34,708 nt of DNA from Devosia equisanguinis (GTDB lineage: Bacteria; Pseudomonadota; Alphaproteobacteria; Rhizobiales; Hyphomicrobiaceae): NCBI GenBank assembly GCA_945862355.1, contig CAMAYR010000025.1:1-34708 (forward strand), in the 5' to 3' direction. The notes under the pieces are model-generated. The model was not told the origin of the DNA, did no database searches, and saw only the letters and a list, made by a program, of their open reading frames with translations. Positions within the stretch are counted from its first letter, which is position 1. The number at the start of each line of letters is the position of its first letter. The position numbers and the translations under genes were made by a program. Below are positions 8,391 to 16,298 of this stretch, piece after piece.

Positions 8391-9422
8391 ATGGGCTACA
8401 AGGTTGCAGTCGTCGGCGCCACCGGCAACGTCGGGCGCGAGATGATGACGGTGCTGGCCGAGCGCAAGTTCCCCGCCGACGAGGTCTTCGCCATCGCCTC
8501 GCGCCGCTCGCTTGGCGTCGAGGTCAGCTTCGGCGACAGGATCCTGAAATGCCAGGATCTCGAGAATTTCGATTTCACCAAGGTGGACATCTGCCTCATG
8601 TCGGCCGGCTCCGGGCCGGCCAAGGAATGGGGGCCGAGGATCGCCGCTACCGGCTGCGTCGTGATCGACAACTCCTCCTGCTGGCGATACGACATGGACG
8701 TTCCCCTGGTGGTGCCCGAGGTCAACCCCGAAGCGCTCGCCGGCTGGACCAAGAAGGGCATAATCGCCAACCCCAACTGCTCCACCGCGCAGATGGTGGT
8801 GGCCTTGAAGCCGCTGCACGACGCCGCCGGCATCAAGCGCATCGTGGTGTCCACGTATCAGTCCGTCTCCGGGGCGGGCAAGGACGCCATGGACGAGCTT
8901 TGGGCGCAAACCAAAGGTAAGTACGTTCCCGGTCAGGAGGTCTCGCCCAAAAAGTTCCCCAAGGAGATCGCCTTCAACGTCATTCCTCAAATCGACGTCT
9001 TCATGGAGGACGGCTACACGAAGGAGGAATGGAAAATGCTGGTCGAGACCAAAAAGATCATCGATCCCAAGATCAGGGTTTCGGCCACCTGCGTGCGCGT
9101 GCCGGTCTTCGTCGGGCATTCCGAATCCGTCAACGTCGAATTCGAGCGCCAGATGTCGGTTGCCGAAGCACGCTCCATTCTGCGCGAGGCGCCAGGCGTC
9201 CTGCTCGTCGACAAGCGCGAGCCCGGCGGCTACGTCACGCCGATCGAGGCAGCCGGCGAGTATGCCACGTATGTCAGCCGGATTCGCGAGGATGCCACCG
9301 TCGAGCACGGCCTGGCTATGTGGATCGTGTCGGACAACCTGCTCAAGGGTGCTGCACTCAACGCCGTCCAGATCGCTGAGACGATGATCGAGCGTAATCT
9401 GATGACCCGCAAGCCATCCTGA
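8391..9422 (+). CDS. asd: Aspartate-semialdehyde dehydrogenase
   Basis: A 343-residue cytosolic enzyme that reduces aspartyl-4-phosphate to aspartate semialdehyde with NADPH, the branch point to lysine, diaminopimelate, threonine and methionine. It shows the nucleotide-binding start VAVVGATGNVGREMM, the substrate motif ASRRSLG, and the catalytic cysteine Cys130 in NPNCSTAQM, followed by the conserved QSVSGAG. ATG 8391 directly starts the Rossmann fold and follows CGAGGAAAACGAAT, a good ribosome binding site. A frame open upstream to 8292 lacks homology, so I excluded it. It stands alone, with 137 bases of spacer on its left. Confidence 0.96.
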   Translation: MGYKVAVVGATGNVGREMMTVLAERKFPADEVFAIASRRSLGVEVSFGDRILKCQDLENFDFTKVDICLMSAGSGPAKEWGPRIAATGCVVIDNSSCWRYDMDVPLVVPEVNPEALAGWTKKGIIANPNCSTAQMVVALKPLHDAAGIKRIVVSTYQSVSGAGKDAMDELWAQTKGKYVPGQEVSPKKFPKEIAFNVIPQIDVFMEDGYTKEEWKMLVETKKIIDPKIRVSATCVRVPVFVGHSESVNVEFERQMSVAEARSILREAPGVLLVDKREPGGYVTPIEAAGEYATYVSRIREDATVEHGLAMWIVSDNLLKGAALNAVQIAETMIERNLMTRKPS

Positions 9423-9447
9423 GCGCCAACCAGGCACCCGTGACAAA

Positions 9448-9470
9448 GCCGCCGCTGAGGAAGCGGCGGC
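9448..9470. terminator. Hairpin between asd and marR
   Basis: Perfect 9-bp stem GCCGCCGCT / AGCGGCGGC with a 5-base loop, 25 bases after the asd stop. On the plus strand no T-run follows; on the minus strand TTTGT follows. It lies between convergent genes and may act as a bidirectional terminator. Confidence 0.5.
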
Positions 9471-9549
9471 CATGGTCGATGTAAGGTCGATCTGACGGGC
9501 CACAGGCCCCGCAGTGGCGACACGAGCAAAGGTAACCGAGGTGGGAAAG

Positions 9550-9569
9550 TGGCGGCACAACTGCCGCCA
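9550..9569 (-). terminator. Hairpin just after marR
   Basis: Perfect 8-bp stem TGGCGGCA / TGCCGCCA around a 4-base loop, starting 12 bases past the marR stop in the direction of transcription. On the minus strand it is followed by CTTTCC, a weak U-tract. Probably the marR terminator. Confidence 0.5.
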
Positions 9570-9581
9570 TTCACCCAACTC

Positions 9582-10115
9582 TCACCCGCGCGAGGAAACC
9601 AGCGGTGGCGCCATTGCCGTGAGCGAGCGCACGATCTTGTTGAGATCCTGCAGGAACCGTTCCCGCTCTGCGGCGCTCAACACCGACAGCAGCTTGTCGT
9701 CGACCTTCCGCGCCACAGGATCAGCCGCCTTGAGCACCCGGCTGCCTTCCTCGGTGAGCCGCACCGCATAAGCGCGCGCGTCCTCCTTGGTGCGGCGGCG
9801 CTGCAGCAGCCCCTTCTTGATCATGCGCCGGATGATGTCGGCCAGTGTCGACCGATCGATGCCCGTGCGGTCCACGAGGTTTGTCTGGCTGAGCCCCTCG
9901 TTTTGCGCGACGGTCAGAAGCACCGCGAATTGACGCGGGGTGAGCCCCCCCTCCGCCATATCATTCTGGAAGATGTCACCTGCACACTGACCCGCCCTGT
10001 GCAACAGGTGAATCGGTGACCGCTCGAGGCGGTCCGCGCTCTTGTCCTTGGCCATTGTCGATGTTGTTCTCGCGTCAAGGATTGCTGTATCTGAATTCGA
10101 AGACTGTGTTGCCAT
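9582..10115 (-). CDS. MarR-family transcriptional regulator
   Basis: A 177-residue winged-helix regulator. Order: dimerisation helix (SPIHLLHRAGQCAGDIFQN), LTPRQFAVLLTVAQ, the helix-turn-helix LSQTNLVDRTGIDRSTLADIIRRM, and the wing KEDARAYAVRLTEEG. MarR proteins usually repress neighbouring genes and are relieved by small, often aromatic, ligands. The second ATG at 10055 (MAKDKSADRL) gives a 157-residue protein closer to the family core, and the first 20 residues look unconserved. The motif ATTCGAA at 10095-10101 and 10229-10235 lies near the start region and could be its operator. The regulated gene is not obvious. Confidence 0.9.
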   Translation of the reverse strand: MATQSSNSDTAILDARTTSTMAKDKSADRLERSPIHLLHRAGQCAGDIFQNDMAEGGLTPRQFAVLLTVAQNEGLSQTNLVDRTGIDRSTLADIIRRMIKKGLLQRRRTKEDARAYAVRLTEEGSRVLKAADPVARKVDDKLLSVLSAAERERFLQDLNKIVRSLTAMAPPLVSSRG

Positions 10116-10328
10116 TGCCGGGATCTCGAGCAGTTTGTTGCTGGGAGAAGAGAAGCGAGCACGGAAGGCTCCAGTACGCCCCTACTTCCCCTCGCTCTGG
10201 AACAAGTGCTCAATGCGCTGGACACAGTATTCGAATATCGGGAACAACCAGCCAAGTCAATGAACGCTGTATAACACCGATAAGATTTCTTAAAAATCAG
10301 AGCATTATCAGAACAATCCGGACTAGCG

Positions 10329-10916
10329 TCAGCGCTCCCCCCCTGCATCGTATCGCTTGATGAGGCCGAGCTGAGATATCGCGAAGACCATAGTCATAGG
10401 CATGACGCCCCAGACCTTGAAGCCGATCCAGAAATCTGTCGAGAACGACCTCCACACAACTTCATTGAGCAACGCAAGCAAAGCGAAGAATAGCGCCCAC
10501 CTGAACGTCAGCTTTCTCCATCCCTCATCTGTCAGATTGAACACCTCCCCGAAGATGAACTTCAGCAAAGCCTGCCCCCACATCAAGCCGCCAAGTAGAA
10601 TGGCGCAGAACAAGGCGTTGACGATGGTTGGCTTCATTTTGATGAACAGCTCGTCCTGGAGAATCAGTGTCAACGAGCCGAACACCAGAACGAACGCACC
10701 CGAAACGAGGGGCATCACCGGAATGCGGCCCCACAACCGCTGCGACGCGACGAGGGCGACCACAGTCGCGACCATGAACGCCCCGGTGCCGTAGAATATC
10801 CCGCTACGCGAGTTGACGATGAAGAAGACGGCAATCGGACCGAGTTCCAGCAGCATTTTGAGCAGCTGCTGGCCGGACAACTCCGGCTCCTTGCTCGAGG
10901 ATTGCTTTTCGCTCAT
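10329..10916 (-). CDS. ispZ: IspZ/YciB septation protein A family membrane protein (short form)
   Basis: A 195-residue inner-membrane protein with about five membrane helices. Family landmarks: LLELGPIAVFFIVNSRSGIFYGTG, the RIPVMPLVSGAFVLVFGSLTL loop, KPTIVNALFCAILLGGL, and the C-terminal LTDEGWRKLTFRWALFF and LNEVVWRSFSTDFWIGFKVW. IspZ/YciB proteins contribute to cell division and envelope integrity. Length is close to the usual ~180-200. It is the last gene of the leftward mtaB-ftsY-ispZ2-ispZ1 series, 173 bases after its longer paralogue. Confidence 0.93.
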   Translation of the reverse strand: MSEKQSSSKEPELSGQQLLKMLLELGPIAVFFIVNSRSGIFYGTGAFMVATVVALVASQRLWGRIPVMPLVSGAFVLVFGSLTLILQDELFIKMKPTIVNALFCAILLGGLMWGQALLKFIFGEVFNLTDEGWRKLTFRWALFFALLALLNEVVWRSFSTDFWIGFKVWGVMPMTMVFAISQLGLIKRYDAGGER

Positions 10917-11089
10917 CTGCCGCCACCTTGCTCTGGAATCTGCTCAACGGTATCTGCTCGACCGACCCGACAAAATGGCTGAGACTCAGCAACCATCGCG
11001 TCCTTCTGCTTGTTCTCCGGGCAAAGCCACCGAGAGCATCCGCAACGGCCGTGGCGAAACGTCGAAGCCGCGCCGGGCAGGCCGATCCA

Positions 11090-12007
11090 TCAGCCTTGCG
11101 TGGAACGTGGCGGATTGGTCCGGGCGGGCGCCAGCGCGTAGCCCTGCCCACTACCGGCCGCCGGAATCATCGCTCCCGCCTGTTCGCCTGCCGCGCCATC
11201 GATCCGGTAGGGCTGCATCAGCCGGGTCAGATACCACGCATAGATCCCGCTGATCGGCATGATGAAGGCGATCTTGAAAAGTATCCAGATATTGACACCG
11301 TTCATCTCGCCCATAAGCGGCACGGCATAGAAGGTCTCCGCCACGAAGAACTGCCGGACGACTTCGTTCATGAAAGCGGTAAAAATGAAGAACCAGGCGA
11401 AGCTGTACGTGAAGCGGTCCCAGCCCTCTTGCGTGTAGTGGAACGTCTTCTCGAACACATAGCCGAAGAAGTTCCGCTTGAAGAACGTTCCAACGATGAA
11501 TCCGGCGACGAGCGAGCCCAGGCACAGCAGGTTGGCGAACAATGGGTTGTGCGAATCCCCCAGACTCGACCACTGGCCTGCTGCCGCCGACATGACGAGC
11601 GGGGCCTGCAAAGCGCCCCCGATCAGGAACAGCCCCAGAACCGTGAACATCGAGTAGCGGCCAAGTGTCGGCGACGTGACGAAAAGGCCGCCGAACAGAA
11701 AGCCCGCGAACAGCGCATTGAAGATCGACACCTTGATCTGGACCCACATCGGGTCGCCGGTCACCAGCGTCAGGATGCCGAACACGATGGTCACGCTGCT
11801 GGCGATGATGGGAAACACCGGGAAGCGCCCGAGCACCCATCGCATCACTACCATGGCGATGATCGTCGAGACGATCAGTGCGCGCGTGCCGTTGTTGATG
11901 CCAGCCGCCGCGTTGACGATGAACATCGTCACCAGCGGGCCGAACTCGCTCAGGATATTGACGGTCTGCTCCGCGTTGAACGGAAAGACGCGCTTCAGGA
12001 AGCTCAT
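11090..12007 (-). CDS. Long IspZ/YciB paralogue with extra central segment
   Basis: A 305-residue IspZ/YciB-family membrane protein, much longer than the usual ~190. N-terminal landmarks match the short copy: LSEFGPLVTMFIVNAAAGINNGTR, GRFPVFPIIASSVTIVFGILTLVTGD, KVSIFNALFAGFLFGGL. Then about 70 extra residues (RYSMFTVLGLFLIGGALQ through LLCLGSLVAGFIVGTFF) add roughly two membrane helices and a loop before the family resumes at FGYVFEKTFHYTQEGWDRFTY and FMNEVVRQFF. The C-terminus has a Gly/Ala/Pro-rich tail. I chose ATG 12007 (MSFLKRVFPF); the frame is open to 12040. It starts 58 bases after ftsY. Its role is inferred from the family only. Confidence 0.85.
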   Translation of the reverse strand: MSFLKRVFPFNAEQTVNILSEFGPLVTMFIVNAAAGINNGTRALIVSTIIAMVVMRWVLGRFPVFPIIASSVTIVFGILTLVTGDPMWVQIKVSIFNALFAGFLFGGLFVTSPTLGRYSMFTVLGLFLIGGALQAPLVMSAAAGQWSSLGDSHNPLFANLLCLGSLVAGFIVGTFFKRNFFGYVFEKTFHYTQEGWDRFTYSFAWFFIFTAFMNEVVRQFFVAETFYAVPLMGEMNGVNIWILFKIAFIMPISGIYAWYLTRLMQPYRIDGAAGEQAGAMIPAAGSGQGYALAPARTNPPRSTQG

Positions 12008-12064
12008 CGAGTAGACCTCGTTTTGACGCTCACGCCGCACATCGGCAAAACCGTGGGCATAGAG

Positions 12065-13315
12065 CTAATTCTGCGCGATCGCCCGGGCGAACTCATCGGC
12101 GTCGAAGGGCTGGAGATCATCGACCCCCTCCCCTACGCCGATCGCGTGCACCGGAATACCGAACCGAGCCGCGATAGCCACGAGAATTCCGCCGCGGGCC
12201 GTACCATCCAATTTTGTCATTACAAGCCCCGTAACCCCGGCCCGCTCGCGGAAAACCTCCACCTGCGACAACGCGTTCTGCCCCGTCGTCGCATCGAGCA
12301 CCAGAAGAACATCGTGCGGCGCAGTGGGATCGATCTTCCGCATCACCCGGATGACCTTCTCGAGCTCGTCCATCAGCGCCTGCTTGTTCTGCAGACGTCC
12401 CGCCGTATCAATGAACAGCAGGTCCTGGCCCTGCTCGCGGGCCTCCTTCAGCGCGTCGAAAGCCAGCCCGGCAGAATCCGCCCCGACATCGCGCGCGATA
12501 ACCGGCGCGCCGGTCCGCTCGCCCCAGATCTTGAGCTGATCGATCGCTGCTGCCCGGAACGTGTCGCCCGCCGCCAGCATCACCCGGCGTCCGGCGACCA
12601 CATGCTGCTTGGCAAGCTTGCCGATCGTCGTCGTCTTGCCCGTCCCGTTGACACCGACCACCAACACGACGTGCGGCTTGTTCGCAGGGTCGATCTCGAA
12701 CGGCTTGGCGACGGGAGCCAGCACCTTGGCCACTTCCTCGGCCAGGATCGCCTTGACCTCCTCCGGGTCGATGCTCTTGTCGTAGCGGCCCTTTGCGAGA
12801 GCCTCGGTGATCCGCATCGACGTCTCGACACCCAGATCGGCCTGGATCAGCAGATCTTCGAGCTCTTCCAAAGTCGTAGCGTCGAGCTTGCGCTTCGTGA
12901 AAACGCTGGTGATGCCTTCGGTGAGCTTCGTGGACGTCTTTTTCAGACCCGCCGTGAGGCGCTGAAACCAAGACTGCCTGGGCGGTGGCTCGGAAGGCGC
13001 GACCGCCACCGCCTTCGCCGTCGCTTGCACCGGTATTGGCACTGAAACTGACTCGGACACGGACACGGACACTGGCGGGTGCGCGGTCGGGGGCGCTGCT
13101 TCGGGCTCGGGCTCGCGGGCCGGCGGCACCTCGACCAGTGCTTCCGCGCCACTGGGCCCGCCAACCAGGTCTACGGCCTCCTCCGAACGAGCGGGTTCAA
13201 CGCTCTCCTCCTGCACGGGTGCAGGTGCAGGCCCCGGTGGCGGCTCGGCCGGCTTCGTTGCTCCTCGCCCGAACAGACGCCCGAGCAAACTTCGCTTCTG
13301 CGGCTCCTCGCTCAC
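12065..13315 (-). CDS. ftsY: Signal recognition particle receptor FtsY
   Basis: A 416-residue SRP-receptor GTPase that docks ribosome-SRP complexes at the inner membrane. Residues 20-115 are the acidic, Pro-rich A region, including an SV repeat at about 82-93. The NG domain follows: N-domain helices (about 120-200), P-loop GVNGTGKT (221-228), AAGDTFRAAAIDQL (248-261), DTAGR (303-307), TKLD (367-370) and GTARGG. The C-terminus FDADEFARAI is typical. Its ATG overlaps the mtaB stop by four bases (ATGA), so the two are coupled. Confidence 0.97.
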   Translation of the reverse strand: MSEEPQKRSLLGRLFGRGATKPAEPPPGPAPAPVQEESVEPARSEEAVDLVGGPSGAEALVEVPPAREPEPEAAPPTAHPPVSVSVSESVSVPIPVQATAKAVAVAPSEPPPRQSWFQRLTAGLKKTSTKLTEGITSVFTKRKLDATTLEELEDLLIQADLGVETSMRITEALAKGRYDKSIDPEEVKAILAEEVAKVLAPVAKPFEIDPANKPHVVLVVGVNGTGKTTTIGKLAKQHVVAGRRVMLAAGDTFRAAAIDQLKIWGERTGAPVIARDVGADSAGLAFDALKEAREQGQDLLFIDTAGRLQNKQALMDELEKVIRVMRKIDPTAPHDVLLVLDATTGQNALSQVEVFRERAGVTGLVMTKLDGTARGGILVAIAARFGIPVHAIGVGEGVDDLQPFDADEFARAIAQN

Positions 13316-14610
13316 GCCACTGCCTCCGCCAACAGCCGGCGACCATCCGTTCCCGTGACCCGCGACGCGATACTGGTGCCGGCCGCGACAGACCTGTGCA
13401 AGCCACCCAGCCTCACCTGCGCGAACTGCGCCGTGCGCGCCGGCAACTCACCATCCCCCGCGCGCTCCACGCTCGCCTCCACGATCCCGCCGACCTGCGA
13501 GCTGAGCCAAGCCTCGAGCACCATCTGGCCCTTTTCCCTCAATCTCGCCGCACGCTGCCGCACGACATCACCCGGCACTTGCGGCATCTGCGCGGCCGGC
13601 GTCCCCCGACGCGCGGAATACGGGAACACGTGAAGGAACGCCAGCCCGCATTCGTCGACCACTGACAACGTATCGGCGAAATGCGCCTCCGATTCGGTTG
13701 GAAATCCGGCGATGAGATCAGCCCCTAGCACGATGTCGGGACGGGCTCGACGCAGCCGCTCGCACATCGCAATGGCCTGCGCGCGACTGTGACGGCGCCG
13801 CATTCGCTTGAGAATGAGGTCACTTCCCGACTGCAAAGACAAATGCAGGTGCGGCATCAACCGCGGCTGGTCTGCAAGTGCGGCCATCAGGCTGTCGTCC
13901 ACCTCCGCCTGATCGATCGAGGAAAGCCGCAACCGCGAAAGCTCGGGAACCGCGTCCAGCACCTGCCGCACCAACTGCCCCAGTGGCGGCTGCTCTGGCA
14001 GATCGCTCCCCCAGGACGTGATGTCGACCCCGCTCAGCACGACCTCGGGCACGCCCTGCTCGACGTGCCATCGCACCCGTTCGACCACCTGCGCCGCAGG
14101 CAGCGATCTCGACCGCCCCCGGCCGAAGGGAATGACGCAGAATGTGCAGCGGTGATCGCAGCCGTTCTGGATCTGGATGAAAGCGCGGGGAATGGCTGTG
14201 GCCGCCGCCGCTGCCCCCGCCGTCGGAACAGCGCTCTCCGCCATGATGTCGCCGACCATGATGCGGGGCGCCTGCCCGCCCGATGCGAGCGCGCGGAATG
14301 TCTCCGCACGCGCCTTTTCGCCATTGCCGACGACATGATCGACCTCGGCCAGCGCCGCGAAGCGCTCAGGCTCGATCTGAGCTGCGCACCCTGTCGCCAG
14401 CAACAATGCATCGGGATGCTCCCGCCGGAGCTTGCGGATCTGCTGAAGGCCCTGCCGGACGGCCTCTCCGGTCACCGCGCAGGTGTTGACGATCACCGCC
14501 CGGTCGAGCCCCGCGGCCTGCGCGTGCGCACGCATGTCGGCAGCCTCGCTCGCGTTGAGCCGGCACCCCAGCGACACCACGGTCGGCAGTCGAGGCACTG
14601 AAACGGTCAT
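13312..14610 (-). CDS. mtaB: tRNA (N6-threonylcarbamoyladenosine(37)-C2)-methylthiotransferase MtaB
   Basis: A 432-residue radical-SAM enzyme that methylthiolates t6A37 in tRNAs reading ANN codons. The N-terminal UPF0004 domain has cluster cysteines Cys16 (SLGCRLN), Cys44 (NTCAVTG) and Cys75 (TGCAAQ). The radical-SAM motif CDHRCTFC gives Cys151, Cys155 and Cys158. It is followed by LSGVDITSWG, the HLHLSLQSGSD strand, GADLIAGFPTE and HVFPYSARRGTPAAQM, then a C-terminal TRAM-like region. It is the first gene of the leftward mtaB-ftsY-ispZ run. In related genomes dapF often sits upstream; here the divergent zinc cluster does. Confidence 0.95.
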   Translation of the reverse strand: MTVSVPRLPTVVSLGCRLNASEAADMRAHAQAAGLDRAVIVNTCAVTGEAVRQGLQQIRKLRREHPDALLLATGCAAQIEPERFAALAEVDHVVGNGEKARAETFRALASGGQAPRIMVGDIMAESAVPTAGAAAAATAIPRAFIQIQNGCDHRCTFCVIPFGRGRSRSLPAAQVVERVRWHVEQGVPEVVLSGVDITSWGSDLPEQPPLGQLVRQVLDAVPELSRLRLSSIDQAEVDDSLMAALADQPRLMPHLHLSLQSGSDLILKRMRRRHSRAQAIAMCERLRRARPDIVLGADLIAGFPTESEAHFADTLSVVDECGLAFLHVFPYSARRGTPAAQMPQVPGDVVRQRAARLREKGQMVLEAWLSSQVGGIVEASVERAGDGELPARTAQFAQVRLGGLHRSVAAGTSIASRVTGTDGRRLLAEAVA

Positions 14611-14759
14611 GAGCCATCCAGGATCGGCGAGCGGGCTCCCCGGCGACGCGTCGGCCGGCCGGTAGCCATCAGCGGCCCGACCGCGCCGAGACGGAGGGGC
14701 GCACCAACCTTAGATAGGGTAACCCGCGCCTTAGCGCCAGCCGGCGCCAGCTTGCCCAA

Positions 14760-14788
14760 TTGACACCCCACTTTTGTTATATTGTAAC
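14760..14788 (+). promoter_or_regulatory. Predicted promoter of the zinc cluster
   Basis: A perfect -35 hexamer TTGACA at 14760-14765, then a 17-base spacer and a weak -10 TGTAAC at 14783-14788. The -10 element lies inside the Zur-like palindrome, so repressor binding would block RNA polymerase. The predicted start point, near 14795, leaves a leader of about 45 bases. Confidence 0.5.
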
Positions 14789-14790
14789 AA
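14774..14790. promoter_or_regulatory. Zur-box-like operator
   Basis: Inverted repeat TTGTTA-TATTG-TAACAA. Its core TGTTATATTGTAACA matches the Zur consensus core TGTTATAWTATAACA known from proteobacteria at 14 of 15 positions. It sits 50 bases before the ZrgA-like start and overlaps the predicted -10. Inference: Zur represses the downstream cluster when zinc is sufficient. Confidence 0.65.
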
Positions 14791-14839
14791 TCTTTGGACG
14801 AATACCCGTTCGCGCCTTCTCATACAGCGAGGTATCCCC

Positions 14840-15460
14840 ATGCGTCATGTGCTGCGCACTGCTCTCCTAAGTGCCACGTTGCTCGGTATCGCTGCTCTGC
14901 CGGCGGCGGTGCTGGCACAATCACCGTCGGCCGACGAGCCGCAGCGCCAGCTCGGCGCCCATGCCCACGGCGCCGGCAAGCTCGGTATCGCCATAGAGGG
15001 CCGCACCGTGGAGATCGAGCTCGAGGCTCCCGGCAGCGACATCGTCGGGTTCGAGCACTCAGCCAAGACGGCCGAGCAAAAAAAGGCGGTCTCGCAGGCG
15101 CGCGCGCTGCTCGCCAAACCAATGGCGCTGTTCAAGCTTCCCGAGGCCGCCGGCTGCAAGGTCGCCAGCGCGAAGGTCAAGCTCGTCGGTGGCAGCCACG
15201 CCCACAGCCACGGGCATTCGCACGGCAACACCAAGGCCACATCTGCGAAGCCGAAGGAGGCTGAAACCCACTCGGAGTTCCATGCCGAATACCGTCTGAC
15301 CTGCGCCAAGCCGGACCAGATCCGATCTGTCGAGCTCGAGTATTTCAAAACTTTCCCCCGCGCCGAGTCGCTGGAGGTCAGCCTGATCGGCGCCAAGGGA
15401 CAGGCGAAGCAGAAGGCCACCCGCGACAAGCCTCGCATCGAAATCGGGGGCGGGAGCTGA
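14840..15460 (+). CDS. ZrgA-like (DUF2796) periplasmic zinc-related protein
   Basis: A 206-residue secreted protein. The signal peptide covers about residues 1-26 (MRHVLRTALL..., ending VLAQ). The mature part begins with QLGAHAHGAGKLGIAIEG and LEAPGSDIVGFEH, the DUF2796/ZrgA hallmark, and carries a His-rich loop GSHAHSHGHSHGN (about 114-126) likely to bind zinc. ZrgA-family proteins are induced by zinc limitation in gammaproteobacteria. Start ATG 14840 is chosen because it begins the signal peptide after GCGAGGTATCCCC; an upstream in-frame extension to 14774 would cross the Zur box. It is first in a cluster with an ABC ATPase, permease and DUF3299 protein. Confidence 0.87.
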   Translation: MRHVLRTALLSATLLGIAALPAAVLAQSPSADEPQRQLGAHAHGAGKLGIAIEGRTVEIELEAPGSDIVGFEHSAKTAEQKKAVSQARALLAKPMALFKLPEAAGCKVASAKVKLVGGSHAHSHGHSHGNTKATSAKPKEAETHSEFHAEYRLTCAKPDQIRSVELEYFKTFPRAESLEVSLIGAKGQAKQKATRDKPRIEIGGGS

Positions 15461-15533
15461 CACGGCCGGCTCTTGCAGTCAGGCCGATGCTGGGCCTAAT
15501 GATGCTGGCTCTATCGAAAGGGACCAAGACCCG

Positions 15534-16298
15534 TTGAGCAACGTCCTGGACATCGACGACGCAGCCTTCAGATGGTCGGGCCGCGACGGCTTCGGCCTCG
15601 AGGTCGACCACTTCACACTGGCACGACGCGAGAAGCTCCTGCTGATCGGCCCATCAGGCAGCGGCAAGTCCACGCTGCTCTCCCTCATCGCCGGCATCAT
15701 CGCCCCTCAGCGCGGTCGCATCGTCGTGCTCGGGACCGACATCGCGAACCTCGGCGCATCGGCCCGCGACCACTTCAGGGCCGAGCACATCGGCGTCATC
15801 TTCCAGATGTTCAACCTGCTGCCTTACGGCAGCGTGATCGACAACGTGCTCCTGCCGCTGAGCTTTGCCCCGGAGCGGCGCAAGCGGGCAGGCGGTGCCG
15901 CCGGCGAGCGGGCGGAGGCCGCGCGGCTTCTCTCCCGCCTCGCCCTCGATCACGCCCACATCGAGAGCCGTTCTGCATCGCGCCTCAGCGTCGGCCAGCA
16001 GCAGCGCGTCGCAGCCGCCCGCGCGCTGATAGGCCGGCCCGACCTCGTGATCGCCGACGAGCCGACCTCCGCGCTCGATCGCGGCCGCCAGATCGCATTC
16101 CTCGACTTGCTCTTCGCCGAGATAGAAGCCGCCGATGCCGGCCTTGTCCTGGTGAGCCACGACGAGACGCTGAGCCACCGCTTCGACCGCGTCTGCGCCC
16201 TCGACGAGATCGCGCGCACAACCGCGGCAACGGACGCGCCTTACCCGGCCCCTCCCGCCGACCAATCAGCGCCCGGCCAAGGGGACGCCCCGGCATGA
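15534..16298 (+). CDS. ABC transporter ATP-binding protein (MacB/LolD-like)
   Basis: A 254-residue ATPase with Walker A GPSGSGKS (about 39-46), Q-loop FQMFNLLPYGSVIDNVLLPL, signature LSVGQQQRVAAARAL, Walker B LVIADEPTSALD and switch His in LVSHDE. It resembles the LolD/MacB class, which couples to single FtsX-type permeases for lipoprotein or periplasmic mechanotransmission rather than classical import. The start is TTG 15534 after GAAAGGACC; no in-frame ATG fits. Its TGA overlaps the permease ATG. It is the ATPase of the Zur-box cluster, matching the gene order of zinc-responsive loci such as P. aeruginosa PA4063-PA4066 (recalled, not searched). Confidence 0.92.
   Translation: MSNVLDIDDAAFRWSGRDGFGLEVDHFTLARREKLLLIGPSGSGKSTLLSLIAGIIAPQRGRIVVLGTDIANLGASARDHFRAEHIGVIFQMFNLLPYGSVIDNVLLPLSFAPERRKRAGGAAGERAEAARLLSRLALDHAHIESRSASRLSVGQQQRVAAARALIGRPDLVIADEPTSALDRGRQIAFLDLLFAEIEAADAGLVLVSHDETLSHRFDRVCALDEIARTTAATDAPYPAPPADQSAPGQGDAPA

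Noticed and set aside
8250-9578. 442-codon minus-strand open frame
   Set aside because: Antisense to asd over its full length.
10928-13045. 705-codon plus-strand open frame
   Set aside because: It lies antisense over ispZ2 and ftsY, which have clear motifs. Its composition (Arg, His, Asp, Gln-rich) is typical of antisense frames in GC-rich DNA.
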